A stretch of DNA of 64,000 bases from Streptomyces roseoviridis (lineage in GTDB: Bacteria; Actinomycetota; Actinomycetes; Streptomycetales; Streptomycetaceae). The notes beneath the pieces are model-generated. The model made no database searches and was not told where the DNA came from. It saw only the letters and a list, made by a program, of their open reading frames with translations. Of this stretch, positions 1 to 8,315 are shown in pieces (the stretch's first letter is position 1; the number at the start of each line of letters is the position of its first letter). The stretch spans positions 3,162,001 through 3,226,000 of the forward strand of contig NZ_BAAAWU010000001.1 of the NCBI RefSeq assembly GCF_039535235.1, written 5' to 3'. Position numbers and translations under genes: made by a program.

Positions 1-18
1 TCTTAAGCCCGCCCCTCT

Positions 19-332
19 GTGATCTGCGACACGGGGTACGACAGTGACTTTGTGATCTCCACCACCTGACGAACGATCATGAAGTCGGATGAGCGGTGAT
101 CTTGCCACTCGAAGCGCCCAGGTGATCACCAGTTGTGACATCCACACCGGAAATCGCTGGTCGGAGGGGGTGTTGCACTATCAAGAGATGGCCGCTACAG
201 GCAAATTGGCAGTGGAACGCGTCCGAGTGATATGGGAACCGGCCATCGCCCGGTCGGGGGTCGGGGCGTACGGCGGTGGACGTGTGCACGCGTTCACGAG
301 CGGAGACCTGACGAACCTGTGACCTGCGCCAC
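19..332. promoter_or_regulatory. Crp-like boxes upstream of NlpC/P60 gene
   Basis: Two 14-bp sequences, GTGATCTGCGACAC at 19-32 and GTGACCTGCGCCAC at 319-332, both fit the pattern GTG-N6-GNCAC, which I recall as the Streptomyces Crp consensus. Two weaker relatives, each starting TGTGA, lie at about 51-65 and 134-147. All sit in the long non-coding stretch before the cell-wall hydrolase gene. Crp is known to control muralytic enzymes such as RpfA in S. coelicolor. Binding here is inferred from pattern alone. I see no other gene in 1-571. Confidence 0.4.
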
Positions 333-571
333 ACCACTCCAGGGCGCGGAAGAACGGGGCTTGGCCATCCACGTGAAGAGGTGGTAAGTGACGGGCAATT
401 CGGGCGTTTCATTGAAAACACGTGATCAAGGGCCCATGGGGCCATGCCCGTTTTGCCCGTTACGGCGTCAATAAGGGCGCCAGGGAAGCGGATTCGAAGG
501 TTCCGAACGTAACTGTGGCGCAACCCACGTTTCTTGAAGGGAACCGTGAAGCCCTGATAGCGGTTGTACTC

Positions 572-1399
572 ATGTCCCAGACCGCTCACATACCCAGCCA
601 CCGGAAGCCCCGCCGCAGCGCCTCGAAGCTCGCGTTCCGGGCCGGAGTTGCCGGTGGCGTCTTCAGCACCATCGCGGTGGCCGGAGCCGCCGCCCCGGCG
701 AACGCCGAGCCGGTGACCGAGACGACCCTCGAGATGCCCACCCTGGGCTCCCTCGACGCCGACCTCGCCAGCGCCGTCTCCGCCTCCGTCGAGGCGAGCC
801 AGCAGGAGGCCCTGGACCAGAGCCTCGCGGCCCAGGAGAAGGCGGCCCTCGAGAAGGCCGCCAAGGACGCCAAGAAGGCCAAGGCCGAGGCCGACCGCAA
901 GGCCGAGGCGGAGAAGGCCGAGAAGGCCCGCGCCGAGGCCCGCGAGCGCGCCTCCCGCACCTCGGAGCGCACCTCCCTCGCCGCCTCCTCCTACAGCGCC
1001 GGCGCCTCGGACAGCGGCTCCTCCAGCAGCTCCCGGGTCGCCACCGGCTCCGCCGCCGCCATCGTGGCCTTCGCCCGCGCCCAGGTCGGCGACGCCTACG
1101 TCTCCGGCGGCACCGGCCCCAACTCCTGGGACTGCTCCGGCCTCGTCCAGGCCGCCTACCGCGAGGCCGGCATCGACCTGCCCCGCGTCTCCAGCTCGCA
1201 GTCGAGCATGGGCACCTCCGTCTCCCTGAGCGACCTCCAGCCGGGCGACATCCTCTACTGGGGCAGCCGCAGCGGCTCGTACCACGTCGCCATCTACGTC
1301 GGCGGCGGCAATTACGTCGGCGCGCAGAACCCGTCGACCGGTGTCGTCGAGCGCTCCCTGGACTGGGACACGCCGTCGGGCGCCGTCCGGATCCTCTGA
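572..1399 (+). CDS. Secreted NlpC/P60 cell-wall hydrolase
   Basis: A 275-residue exported peptidoglycan hydrolase, presumably cleaving stem peptides (gamma-D-Glu to diamino acid bond). A basic N-terminus and hydrophobic stretch ending ANA near residue 45 form a signal peptide. An Ala/Lys/Glu-rich segment (about 85-145) looks like a coiled coil, then comes a Ser-rich linker, then the C-terminal NlpC/P60 domain. The catalytic Cys lies in SWDCSGLV and the His in SYHVAIYVGGG. I chose the ATG at 572 because the signal peptide follows it directly. In-frame codons upstream to 422 give no plausible N-terminus. A bidirectional terminator follows. The family call is firm; the exact bond is not. Confidence 0.9.
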   Translation: MSQTAHIPSHRKPRRSASKLAFRAGVAGGVFSTIAVAGAAAPANAEPVTETTLEMPTLGSLDADLASAVSASVEASQQEALDQSLAAQEKAALEKAAKDAKKAKAEADRKAEAEKAEKARAEARERASRTSERTSLAASSYSAGASDSGSSSSSRVATGSAAAIVAFARAQVGDAYVSGGTGPNSWDCSGLVQAAYREAGIDLPRVSSSQSSMGTSVSLSDLQPGDILYWGSRSGSYHVAIYVGGGNYVGAQNPSTGVVERSLDWDTPSGAVRIL

Positions 1400-1419
1400 T
1401 CCGTCCGCGAAACGAGCCG

Positions 1420-1454
1420 AAGGGCCGTCACTCCTCGGGGGAGCGACGGCCCTT
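1420..1454. terminator. Bidirectional hairpin terminator
   Basis: The 14-nt arms at 1420-1433 and 1441-1454 (AAGGGCCGTCACTC pairing with GAGCGACGGCCCTT, one mismatch) sit between two convergent genes. The arms carry A and T ends in both directions, as expected for a shared terminator. Confidence 0.75.
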
Positions 1455-1474
1455 CGCCATTGTCCGGAACCTTC

Positions 1475-2350
1475 CTACTTCGTGCGGAACGCCTCGATGA
1501 TCCGGGCATAGCTGTCGCCGCCGTGCCCGGCCGCCACCGCCTCCCGCATCAGCTCCAGGTGCAGCCGCGGCAGCCGGTCGTCCACCCCCCGCGCCTCGCC
1601 GGCGTGCAGCAGGTGGCCGATCGCCGCGACCTGGACGTCGATCGTGGCGTCGTCCCCCGGGTACGCGCCCGCGTCGATCTGCCCCGCGTAGCCGGACATG
1701 AACCAGGCGACCGTCCGCAGCCAGCGCACGGCGACCTCGGTGAACTCCTTCGCCGGGACGCCGTCGGCACCGGTGAGCGCCGTGGCGTGCAGCCAGCCGC
1801 CGAACACCGACCACATCAGGCCGAGCAGCCCGGCGTCGTACAGCGAGGCGAGGCCCGCGTCCGTGCCGAGGTCGACCGGGTCGCCGAGGACGGCGAGGGT
1901 CTCGCGGTGCGCGGCCAGCAGCTCGGGCGAGCCCGCGTACAGGATCATGTTGGCGCTGTCGCCGATGCCGGGCGGCGTGGTCATGACGCCGCCGTCGAGG
2001 TATCCGATGCCGTGGGCCGCCGCCCAGGCGGCCTGCTCGCGGGCCTGCTCCGGCGAGCCCGAGGTGAGGTTCACCAGGACCCGGCCGCGCAGGGCGTCCG
2101 CGGCGGGGGCGAGGAGTTCCCGGACGGCCGCGTCGTCGAGGACGCAGACCACGACGAGCTCGCTCGCCGCGACCGCCTCGGCGACGCTCGCGGCGCTCCG
2201 GGCGCCCCGGGCGATCAGCGGCGCGGCCTTCTCGGGGGTGCGGTTGTGGACGGTGGTGGGGTGGCCCGCGGTGAGGAAGGCGTCGGCGAGGGCGCTGCCC
2301 ATCCGGCCGAGCCCGATGACGGTGACGTGCTGCTTCGTGCTGTCGCTCAT
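1475..2350 (-). CDS. NAD(P)-binding dehydrogenase, imine-reductase / 6PGDH-like
   Basis: A 291-residue protein of the 3-hydroxyisobutyrate / 6-phosphogluconate dehydrogenase-like superfamily. The N-terminal Rossmann domain starts VTVIGLGRMGSALADAF (GxGxxG), followed by the typical HNRTPEKA dinucleotide-specificity region. The helical C-terminal half resembles actinobacterial imine reductases and beta-hydroxyacid dehydrogenase-like proteins. The substrate cannot be told from sequence. The ATG at 2350 gives the standard N-terminus. It diverges from a GlxA-type regulator 84 bp away, which may control it. The canonical beta-hydroxyacid dehydrogenase Lys was not verified. Confidence 0.85.
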   Translation of the reverse strand: MSDSTKQHVTVIGLGRMGSALADAFLTAGHPTTVHNRTPEKAAPLIARGARSAASVAEAVAASELVVVCVLDDAAVRELLAPAADALRGRVLVNLTSGSPEQAREQAAWAAAHGIGYLDGGVMTTPPGIGDSANMILYAGSPELLAAHRETLAVLGDPVDLGTDAGLASLYDAGLLGLMWSVFGGWLHATALTGADGVPAKEFTEVAVRWLRTVAWFMSGYAGQIDAGAYPGDDATIDVQVAAIGHLLHAGEARGVDDRLPRLHLELMREAVAAGHGGDSYARIIEAFRTK

Positions 2351-2434
2351 GCGCTCCACGCTCCCAGCGGCGAGCGGCCGCCGACAGCGGCGGAACCGCC
2401 CGCCTGCGCACGGTTCCTGCCATAGGCTCGCGGC

Positions 2435-3412
2435 ATGAGCGCAGGAGTGGTGGCCGTCGCCCTCGTCCCCGGCGAGACACCCGGGATCTCCCCCTGGGAC
2501 CTCTACGAACTGTCCGTCGCCACCATGGTCTTCGGCATCCCGCACACCGACCTGGCCGACCCCTGGTACGCGCTGCGCGTCGTCGCCGGCCCCGGCCCGC
2601 ACAGCACCCACGGACTCGACGGGCTCGCCGACGCGGACACGGTCATCGTGCCGTCGGTGCCCGACGGCGTCGTCGAGGGCCGCGAGAGCCTGCCCGGCGA
2701 CCTCGTCGAGGCACTGCGGGCGGCGGCCGCCGGCGGGGCGCGGATGGTGTCCATGTGCAGCGGGGCCTTCGCGCTCGCCGCCGCCGGCCTGCTCGACGGC
2801 CGCCGGGCCACCCTCCACCGGGAGTACGCGCCCGAACTCGCCGCCCGCCACCCCCGCGTCGACGTCGACGCCTCCGTCCTCTACACCGACGAGGACACCG
2901 TGCTCACCAGCGCGGGCGCCGCCGCCGGCCTGGACCTGTGCCTGCACCTCGTCCGCAAGGACCTCGGCGCCTTTGTCGCGGGCGCCCTCGCCCAGCGGCT
3001 GGTCGTCCCCGCCCCGCGGGAAGGCGACCGCCCCCAGTTCGTCGAGGCACCGCTGCCGCCGGGCGAGCCGGACCTGCTCGGCCCCGCCCTCCAGTGGGCC
3101 CTGGAGCACCTGCACGAGCCCCTGACCGTCGACGACCTGGCGCGGCGGGCCCGCATGAGCCCGCGCACCCTCCACCGCCGCGTCCGCGAGACCCACGGCA
3201 CCACACCGCTTCAGTGGCTGCTGGGGCAGCGGGTGGCGCGGGCGCAGGCGCTCCTGGAGTCGACCGACCTGCCGGTGGAGCGGATCGGCGAGGCGAGCGG
3301 CCTGGGCACGGCGGCGAACCTGCGCCGCCACTTCACCCGCGCCCTGGGCCTCTCCCCGACCGCCTACCGGCGCTCGCTCACGCCTTCGGCGCCACCTTCG
3401 ACAGACCGTTGA
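2435..3412 (+). CDS. GlxA-family transcriptional regulator (DJ-1/PfpI + AraC)
   Basis: A 325-residue two-domain regulator. Residues about 1-190 form a DJ-1/PfpI-like (class I glutamine amidotransferase-like) domain with the nucleophile-elbow segment MVSMCSGAFALAAAG. Residues about 215-315 form an AraC/XylS double helix-turn-helix, including MSPRTLHRRVRETHG and GLSPTAYRR. Family members bind small ligands and regulate neighbouring genes; the ligand here is unknown. It is divergent from the dehydrogenase at 1475-2350. Its last 35 bp overlap the 3' end of the convergent reductase gene. Confidence 0.9.
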   Translation: MSAGVVAVALVPGETPGISPWDLYELSVATMVFGIPHTDLADPWYALRVVAGPGPHSTHGLDGLADADTVIVPSVPDGVVEGRESLPGDLVEALRAAAAGGARMVSMCSGAFALAAAGLLDGRRATLHREYAPELAARHPRVDVDASVLYTDEDTVLTSAGAAAGLDLCLHLVRKDLGAFVAGALAQRLVVPAPREGDRPQFVEAPLPPGEPDLLGPALQWALEHLHEPLTVDDLARRARMSPRTLHRRVRETHGTTPLQWLLGQRVARAQALLESTDLPVERIGEASGLGTAANLRRHFTRALGLSPTAYRRSLTPSAPPSTDR

Positions 3413-4664
3413 TGATGCGGTCCATCGCGTCGCCGCCGGTCGGGTCGGTCAGGTTCGCCAGCATCTTCAGCGTGAACTTCATCAGCACCGGGTGGGTCAG
3501 ACCGCGCTGCGTCGCGATCTTCATGACCTTCGGGTTGCCGATCAGCTTCACGAAGGCGCGGCCCAGCGTGTAGTAGCCGCCGTAGGTGTCCTTGAGGATC
3601 CGCGGGTAGTTGCGCAGCGCCAGCTCCCGCTGGGCGGGCGTGGAGCGGGCGTGGGCCTGCACGATGACGTCGGCGGCGATCTGGCCGGACTCCATCGCGT
3701 AGGCGATGCCCTCGCCGTTGAACGGATTGACCAGGCCGCCGGCGTCGCCCACCAGCAGCAGGCCCTTGGTGTAGTGCGGCTGGCGGTTGAAGGCCATCGG
3801 CAGGGCCGCGCCGCGGATGGGGGTCGTCATGTTCTCCGGGGTGAAGCCCCAGTCCTCCGGCATCGACGCGCACCACGCCTTCAGGACCTCGCGCCAGTCC
3901 AGCTCGCGGAAGGCGGAGGAGGAGTCGAGGATGCCGAGACCCACGTTGGAGGTGCCGTCGCCCATGCCGAAGATCCAGCCGTAGCCGGGCAGCAGACGGT
4001 CCTGCGGGCCGCGCCGGTCCCACAGCTCCAGCCAGGACTCCAGGTAGTCGTCCTCGTGGCGGGGCGTCGTGAAGTACGTCCGCACGGCGACGCCCATCGG
4101 CCGGTCCTCGCGCCGGTGCAGGCCCATCGCGAGGGACAGCCGGGTGGAGTTGCCGTCGGCAGCGACGACCAGCGGCGCGTGGAAGGTGACCTCGCGCTTC
4201 TCCTCACCGAGCTTGGCGTGGACGCCGGTGATCCGGCCGGTGCGGTCGTCGACGACCGGGGCGCCGACATTGCAGCGCTCGTACAGCCGCGCCCCGGCCT
4301 TCTGCGCCTGACGGGCCAGCATCTCGTCGAAGTCGTCCCGCTTGCGGACCAGTCCGTAGTCCGGGTACGAGGCGAGATCCGGCCAGTCGAGCTGGAGCCG
4401 CACCCCGCCGCCGATGATCCGCAGGCCCTTGTTGCGCAGCCAGCCGGCCTCCTCGGAGATGTCGATGCCCATGGCGACGAGCTGCTTGGTGGCGCGCGGG
4501 GTGAGCCCGTCGCCGCAGACCTTCTCGCGCGGGAACGCGGTCTTCTCCAGGAGCAGGACGTCGAGTCCCGCCTTGGCCAGGTAGTACGCGGTGGTCGAGC
4601 CGGCCGGGCCCGCCCCGACGACGATCACATCTGCGCTGTGCTCGGAGAGGGGCTGCTCGGTCAC
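3378..4664 (-). CDS. Geranylgeranyl reductase family protein (MenJ-like)
   Basis: A 428-residue FAD-dependent oxidoreductase. It has the N-terminal FAD-binding GAGPAGSTTAYYLAKAGLDV, the family signature FPREKVCGDGLTPRA, and the second FAD motif GLLLVGDAGGLVNPFNGEGI. Such enzymes saturate isoprenoid chains. Because menG, mqnC and mqnA lie within 8 kb, I infer it partially hydrogenates the menaquinone side chain, as MenJ does in Mycobacterium; geranylgeranyl lipid reduction is the alternative. The start is GTG at 4664 with GGGAG 8 nt upstream. The 3' end overlaps the convergent GlxA gene by 35 bp. Confidence 0.88.
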   Translation of the reverse strand: MTEQPLSEHSADVIVVGAGPAGSTTAYYLAKAGLDVLLLEKTAFPREKVCGDGLTPRATKQLVAMGIDISEEAGWLRNKGLRIIGGGVRLQLDWPDLASYPDYGLVRKRDDFDEMLARQAQKAGARLYERCNVGAPVVDDRTGRITGVHAKLGEEKREVTFHAPLVVAADGNSTRLSLAMGLHRREDRPMGVAVRTYFTTPRHEDDYLESWLELWDRRGPQDRLLPGYGWIFGMGDGTSNVGLGILDSSSAFRELDWREVLKAWCASMPEDWGFTPENMTTPIRGAALPMAFNRQPHYTKGLLLVGDAGGLVNPFNGEGIAYAMESGQIAADVIVQAHARSTPAQRELALRNYPRILKDTYGGYYTLGRAFVKLIGNPKVMKIATQRGLTHPVLMKFTLKMLANLTDPTGGDAMDRIINGLSKVAPKA

Positions 4665-4776
4665 GGCGGTGTCTCCCGAAGACTAGGGCGGTAAGGGTGG
4701 TACGGACGTACCGGGGCAGTCTATGGGGGGCCGTGTCGGCCTGTCCGGAGGGCCACCCGTGGGTGAAGATCGCCGC

Positions 4777-5532
4777 ATGACGATCATGCGAAGACGCGGC
4801 AGACCCCTCCCGCGGCCAGGCGTCCTCATCACGGCGGCCCTCGCCCTGTTCTGCTCGGCGTTCCTCGTGCTGCCCGCCGGCGCCGCCCCCGTCCCGTACG
4901 AGGACTGCCCGGCGAACACCCTGTGCCTGTACAGCGGCCCCGCCGGCACCGGCGAGCGGCGCGACTTCACCGACCGGCAGGGCGTGGAGGGTTACGACGC
5001 CGCCTGGGACGACCGGACCCTGTCCCTGAGGAACAACACGAAGCTGTGGGCGTGCGTCTACGTCGACGCCGGTTACGGCGGCCTGCTCCAGACCGTCTCC
5101 CCGGGCAACTCCGACGACTACGCCGGCGGCGACGCCCGCTGGGTGAACACCATCAGCTCCCACAAGCCGGTCCCCTCCCGGGCCCACTGCTTCACCGGCT
5201 ACGAGCGCTGCCCCGACGACCGGGTGTGCACCTTCACCCAGGAGCGCGGCCGGGGCCCGATGACCGCGCACGTGCCCGCGACCGACCCGGTCACCGGGAA
5301 CCTCGGCAACAGCTACGGCGCCACCGCCGCGCCCCGGTCGGTCTGGAACCGCACCGGCAGGCACGTCTGCTTCTACCCCGAGCCCGCCTTCACCGGCACG
5401 TGGACCGACGGCACCGGCAGGACGTACGGGGCGTACGTGGTCCTGCGCGGCGACAGCACGACCGTGCCGGCGCCGTTCGCCGGCAGCTTCCGCTCCCACG
5501 AACTCGTCGGCGGAACGGCGGAATGCCAGTGA
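4777..5532 (+). CDS. Secreted peptidase inhibitor family I36-like protein
   Basis: A 251-residue secreted protein. A signal peptide (about residues 1-33, ending AGAAP) precedes two related halves of about 100 residues. Each half has the pattern CP-x-C-LY/TF-x-G/E followed by a YGG or WTDGTGRTYG turn, typical of the I36 / beta-gamma-crystallin-like family of Streptomyces (peptidase inhibitor I36, SmpI relatives). Cysteines are paired along the chain, consistent with extracellular disulfides. The ATG at 4777 directly precedes the signal peptide. It overlaps the next gene by 10 bp, so the two are probably co-translated. Inhibitory activity is not demonstrated by sequence. Confidence 0.75.
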   Translation: MTIMRRRGRPLPRPGVLITAALALFCSAFLVLPAGAAPVPYEDCPANTLCLYSGPAGTGERRDFTDRQGVEGYDAAWDDRTLSLRNNTKLWACVYVDAGYGGLLQTVSPGNSDDYAGGDARWVNTISSHKPVPSRAHCFTGYERCPDDRVCTFTQERGRGPMTAHVPATDPVTGNLGNSYGATAAPRSVWNRTGRHVCFYPEPAFTGTWTDGTGRTYGAYVVLRGDSTTVPAPFAGSFRSHELVGGTAECQ

Positions 5533-6908
5533 CCGCGAACCACCGCCGCGTGCTCGCGGCCCTCGCCGCCACCGTCGCCGCCCTGGGCCTGGCCGCCTCC
5601 GCCGGTGCCGCACCCGCCGCCGAGGAGCCGTCGAGCCCGCTGGCCGTCGGCTGGACGCGAGCGACGCCGGTCGTCCTCGCGCCCGGCGTCACCCACACCA
5701 CCTGGACGGAGAAGACGCCCGACAACCGGCTGCGGGCCCGCGTCCTCCAGGTCGTCGAGATCGACCCCGGTGCCGGCGCCGCGACCCTGGAGGGCGCCAT
5801 CGGCACGAGCGACGCCGCCGCCGAGACCGTCCTCGAACAGCTGGCCGCCGTGACGCCCGTCGCCGCCCGCCGGCCCCACGCCGGGGTCAACGGCGGCCTG
5901 TTCCAGCGCGAACCGCAGCCGTCCGGCGCCGACGGGAACACCGTGCACACCAGCGTCGCCGTCACCGACGGCGTCCTGCACGCCGCCAGTTGCTGGAACG
6001 GCGGACAGGGCAGCAGCGGGGCGGTGATCCAGTACGGCATCCCGTACGTCACCAAGCTCGCCACCGAGCTGAAGCTCACGGCCTCGCCCACCGCGAGCGT
6101 GCGCGTCGACGACGTCAACCGGACCCCCGGCCGCATCCCGCAGTGCGCGCGGGACGCCGAGGACACCCGAGTCAGCGACGCGCCCCGGGTCTACGCGGAC
6201 CCCGACGAGATCGTGGTGTTCACCCCCGACTACGGCACGCCCACCCCCGCCCTCGCCGCGGGCCACGAGGTCGTCCTCGACGCGAAGGGCGTGGTCACCG
6301 CCGTCCACGAGAACCGGGGCGGCACCACCGTCCCCGCCGGCGGCCGGATCCTCCAGGGCATCGGCACCGGGGCCGCGTGGCTGCGCACCCACCTGCCGGT
6401 CGGCAGCAGGCCGGTCGTCGAGACGAGGCTCCACGACAGGACGCTGGGCCGGGAGATCCCGCTCGACGCGTCCGTCGACGTGGTCAGCTCCCCCCACCAG
6501 CTGCTGCGCGGCGGTGCGGTGCCGTCCTCCGACGACCTGCCCAACTCCTGCACCCGCTCCGGCGTGGAGCCCGGTCAGATCGACGGCCGGAGCACCATCT
6601 GCACCGACTCGCGCACCGCGCTCGGCGTCGACCTCCAGGGCCGTCCCCTGCTGATCACCCTCACCGGCCAGGACAACGAGGACGGCGACTACCTGCGCGC
6701 CTTCGCCGCGCTCCTGGACTCCGGGGAGCTCGGCCTGGTCGACGTGCTCAACCTCGACGGCGGCGGCTCGACCACGCTGGTGACGGGCACGAAGACCCGT
6801 ACCCCGCCGACGGACACCGACGCGGCGACCGGCGCGAAGGTGCACCGGAAGGTGGCCGACGCCGTGTACACCGGCGTCGGCGGCTACGGCATGTACGCCA
6901 AGCCGTAG
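5523..6908 (+). CDS. Secreted phosphodiester glycosidase family protein (NAGPA/DUF2233)
   Basis: A 461-residue exported protein with a signal peptide ending SAGAAPA near residue 30. The C-terminal part carries the NAGPA/DUF2233 signature LNLDGGGSTTLV, and an earlier GVNGGLFQ segment matches the conserved N-G-G-F motif of the fold. Homologues hydrolyse phosphodiester-linked sugars (GlcNAc-1-phosphodiester); the natural substrate here may be a cell-wall or extracellular polymer. The ATG lies inside the stop region of the I36-like gene (ATG 5523, upstream TGA 5530-5532), implying translational coupling. It is convergent with menG. Confidence 0.82.
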   Translation: MPVTANHRRVLAALAATVAALGLAASAGAAPAAEEPSSPLAVGWTRATPVVLAPGVTHTTWTEKTPDNRLRARVLQVVEIDPGAGAATLEGAIGTSDAAAETVLEQLAAVTPVAARRPHAGVNGGLFQREPQPSGADGNTVHTSVAVTDGVLHAASCWNGGQGSSGAVIQYGIPYVTKLATELKLTASPTASVRVDDVNRTPGRIPQCARDAEDTRVSDAPRVYADPDEIVVFTPDYGTPTPALAAGHEVVLDAKGVVTAVHENRGGTTVPAGGRILQGIGTGAAWLRTHLPVGSRPVVETRLHDRTLGREIPLDASVDVVSSPHQLLRGGAVPSSDDLPNSCTRSGVEPGQIDGRSTICTDSRTALGVDLQGRPLLITLTGQDNEDGDYLRAFAALLDSGELGLVDVLNLDGGGSTTLVTGTKTRTPPTDTDAATGAKVHRKVADAVYTGVGGYGMYAKP

Positions 6909-6926
6909 CCCGGGGCCCGCCGGGCC

Positions 6927-7622
6927 CTATTCGGCCTTGAACCCGCGGTGCAGCGCCACGATCCCGCCCGTGAGGTTCCGCCAGGCCACCTTCGACCAGC
7001 CGGCCTTCTGCAGCATCCCCGCGAGGGTCGGCTGGTCGGGCCAGGACTGGATGGACTCGGCGAGGTAGACGTACGCGTCGGGGTTGGAGGACACCGCCCG
7101 CGCGACCGGCGGCAGCGCCCGCATCAGGTACTCCTCGTACACCGTGCGGAACGGCGCCCACGTGGCGTGCGAGAACTCGCAGATGACGATCCGGCCGCCG
7201 GGCTTGGTCACCCGGTGCAGCTCGCGCAGCGCCCGGTCGGTGTCCTGGATGTTGCGCAGCCCGAAGGAGATGGTGACGGCGTCGAAGACGTCGTCCTTGA
7301 AGGGCAGGCTCATGCCGTCACCCGCGGTGAACGGCATCCACGGGTGCTTGTGCTTGCCGACCCTGAGCATGCCGAGGGAGAAGTCGCACGGCACGACATA
7401 GGCCCCGGCGCGGGCGAACGGCTGCGAGGAGGTCGCGGTGCCGGCGGCGAGGTCGAGGATCTTCTGCGCGGGTCGCGCGTCGACCGCCTTGGCGACCTCC
7501 TTGCGCCAGCGCCGGTCCTGACCGAGGGAGAGGACGTCGTTGGTGAGGTCGTAGTTCGCCGCCACGTCGTCGAACATGGAGGCGACTTCGTGCGGCTGCT
7601 TCTCCAGGGTGGCGCGGGTCAC
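6927..7622 (-). CDS. menG: Demethylmenaquinone methyltransferase
   Basis: A 231-residue SAM-dependent methyltransferase catalysing the last ring step, demethylmenaquinone to menaquinone. UbiE/MenG signatures are present: [20 protein letters not shown] at the N-terminus, SAM-binding [15 protein letters not shown], and [16 protein letters not shown] chose the GTG at 7622 (V-T-R-A-T-L) because GAGG sits 9 nt upstream. A further GTG at 7637 overlaps that ribosome site. mqnC and mqnA are nearby. No ubiquinone pathway is expected in this group, so menG is preferred over ubiE. Confidence 0.95.
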   Translation of the reverse strand: MTRATLEKQPHEVASMFDDVAANYDLTNDVLSLGQDRRWRKEVAKAVDARPAQKILDLAAGTATSSQPFARAGAYVVPCDFSLGMLRVGKHKHPWMPFTAGDGMSLPFKDDVFDAVTISFGLRNIQDTDRALRELHRVTKPGGRIVICEFSHATWAPFRTVYEEYLMRALPPVARAVSSNPDAYVYLAESIQSWPDQPTLAGMLQKAGWSKVAWRNLTGGIVALHRGFKAE

Positions 7623-7708
7623 TGGCGTTCGCCTCACTCGTGTCGTACGTGTCGTGCTGCCGGATGGCGTTACGCCCGCATTGTCGCAGGGCCGCCGCGC
7701 CGCTCCCG

Positions 7709-8308
7709 TCAGCGGGCCCGGTACACCAGCCGGCCGCCGAGCACGGTGGCCACACAGGTCCCCGCACCCCGGCGTACCAGGGTCGCCGTGTCGGGGACGT
7801 CGAAGACCGCGAAGCGCGCCGGTGCGCCCACCGTCAGGCGCGGGAGCAGCACCAGCGGCACCGGCGACAGCGACGGCGGTCCGGGGAGGCCGTCGGGCCG
7901 CCGGCCGATCGCGAGGCCGGCGCGGCGCACCGCGTCCTGGGCGGCCCGGGAGCGGAGCTCGCCGGCGACGGCGACCGTCCCGTGGGCGAGGAGGCGCTGC
8001 ACGCCGCGGCGGGCGCTGGCGCCGAGCCGGGCCGGGTCGGCTCGGAACAGGGCCCGGGCGCGCTCGCCCGTGACCGGCTCGGTGCCGTAGGCGTCGGCCT
8101 CGCGCGGGTCCGGGTGGTAGGTCTGCTCCAGCAGCTCGGGGCCGTACGGGTTGAGCAGTCCGGGCAGCAGGAGGCCGGGCCAGCGGCGCGCCCGGGCGCC
8201 CGGGTGGGCGGCCGCGAGCTCCTCGTACGGGCCGACGGCCGCGATCCGCGCGCCGTCGACGAGGACGGAGGTCTCCGGCGACGCGTCGGCGGCGTGCAGG
8301 GTCAGCAA
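7709..8308 (-). CDS. Degenerate amidohydrolase / imidazolonepropionase-like protein
   Basis: A 199-residue protein resembling the N- and C-terminal beta-sandwich parts of amidohydrolases. It keeps the N-terminal [15 protein letters not shown] strand pattern and a C-terminal [12 protein letters not shown] followed by [11 protein letters not shown], as in imidazolonepropionase-like proteins. At the place where active enzymes have a metal-binding HxH (PGFVDxHxH), this protein reads [11 protein letters not shown]. At half the usual length it probably lacks the catalytic barrel. The start is TTG at 8308 with GAGG 5 nt upstream, just 7 nt after the mqnC stop. It is therefore in the mqnC transcript. 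Its role is unknown. Confidence 0.75.
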   Translation of the reverse strand: MLTLHAADASPETSVLVDGARIAAVGPYEELAAAHPGARARRWPGLLLPGLLNPYGPELLEQTYHPDPREADAYGTEPVTGERARALFRADPARLGASARRGVQRLLAHGTVAVAGELRSRAAQDAVRRAGLAIGRRPDGLPGPPSLSPVPLVLLPRLTVGAPARFAVFDVPDTATLVRRGAGTCVATVLGGRLVYRAR

Positions 8309-8315
8309 CGCGGCC

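Noticed and set aside
89..322. A 77-codon plus-strand frame before the hydrolase gene
   Set aside because: No family likeness or good ribosome site, and it overlaps the Crp-like boxes.
360..571. c-di-AMP (ydaO) riboswitch, known before some Streptomyces wall hydrolases
   Set aside because: I could not find the conserved ydaO core sequences here.
77..1285. Long open frame on the minus strand opposite the NlpC/P60 gene
   Set aside because: Gly/Ala-rich shadow of high-GC codon bias; the plus-strand gene has clear catalytic motifs and a signal peptide.
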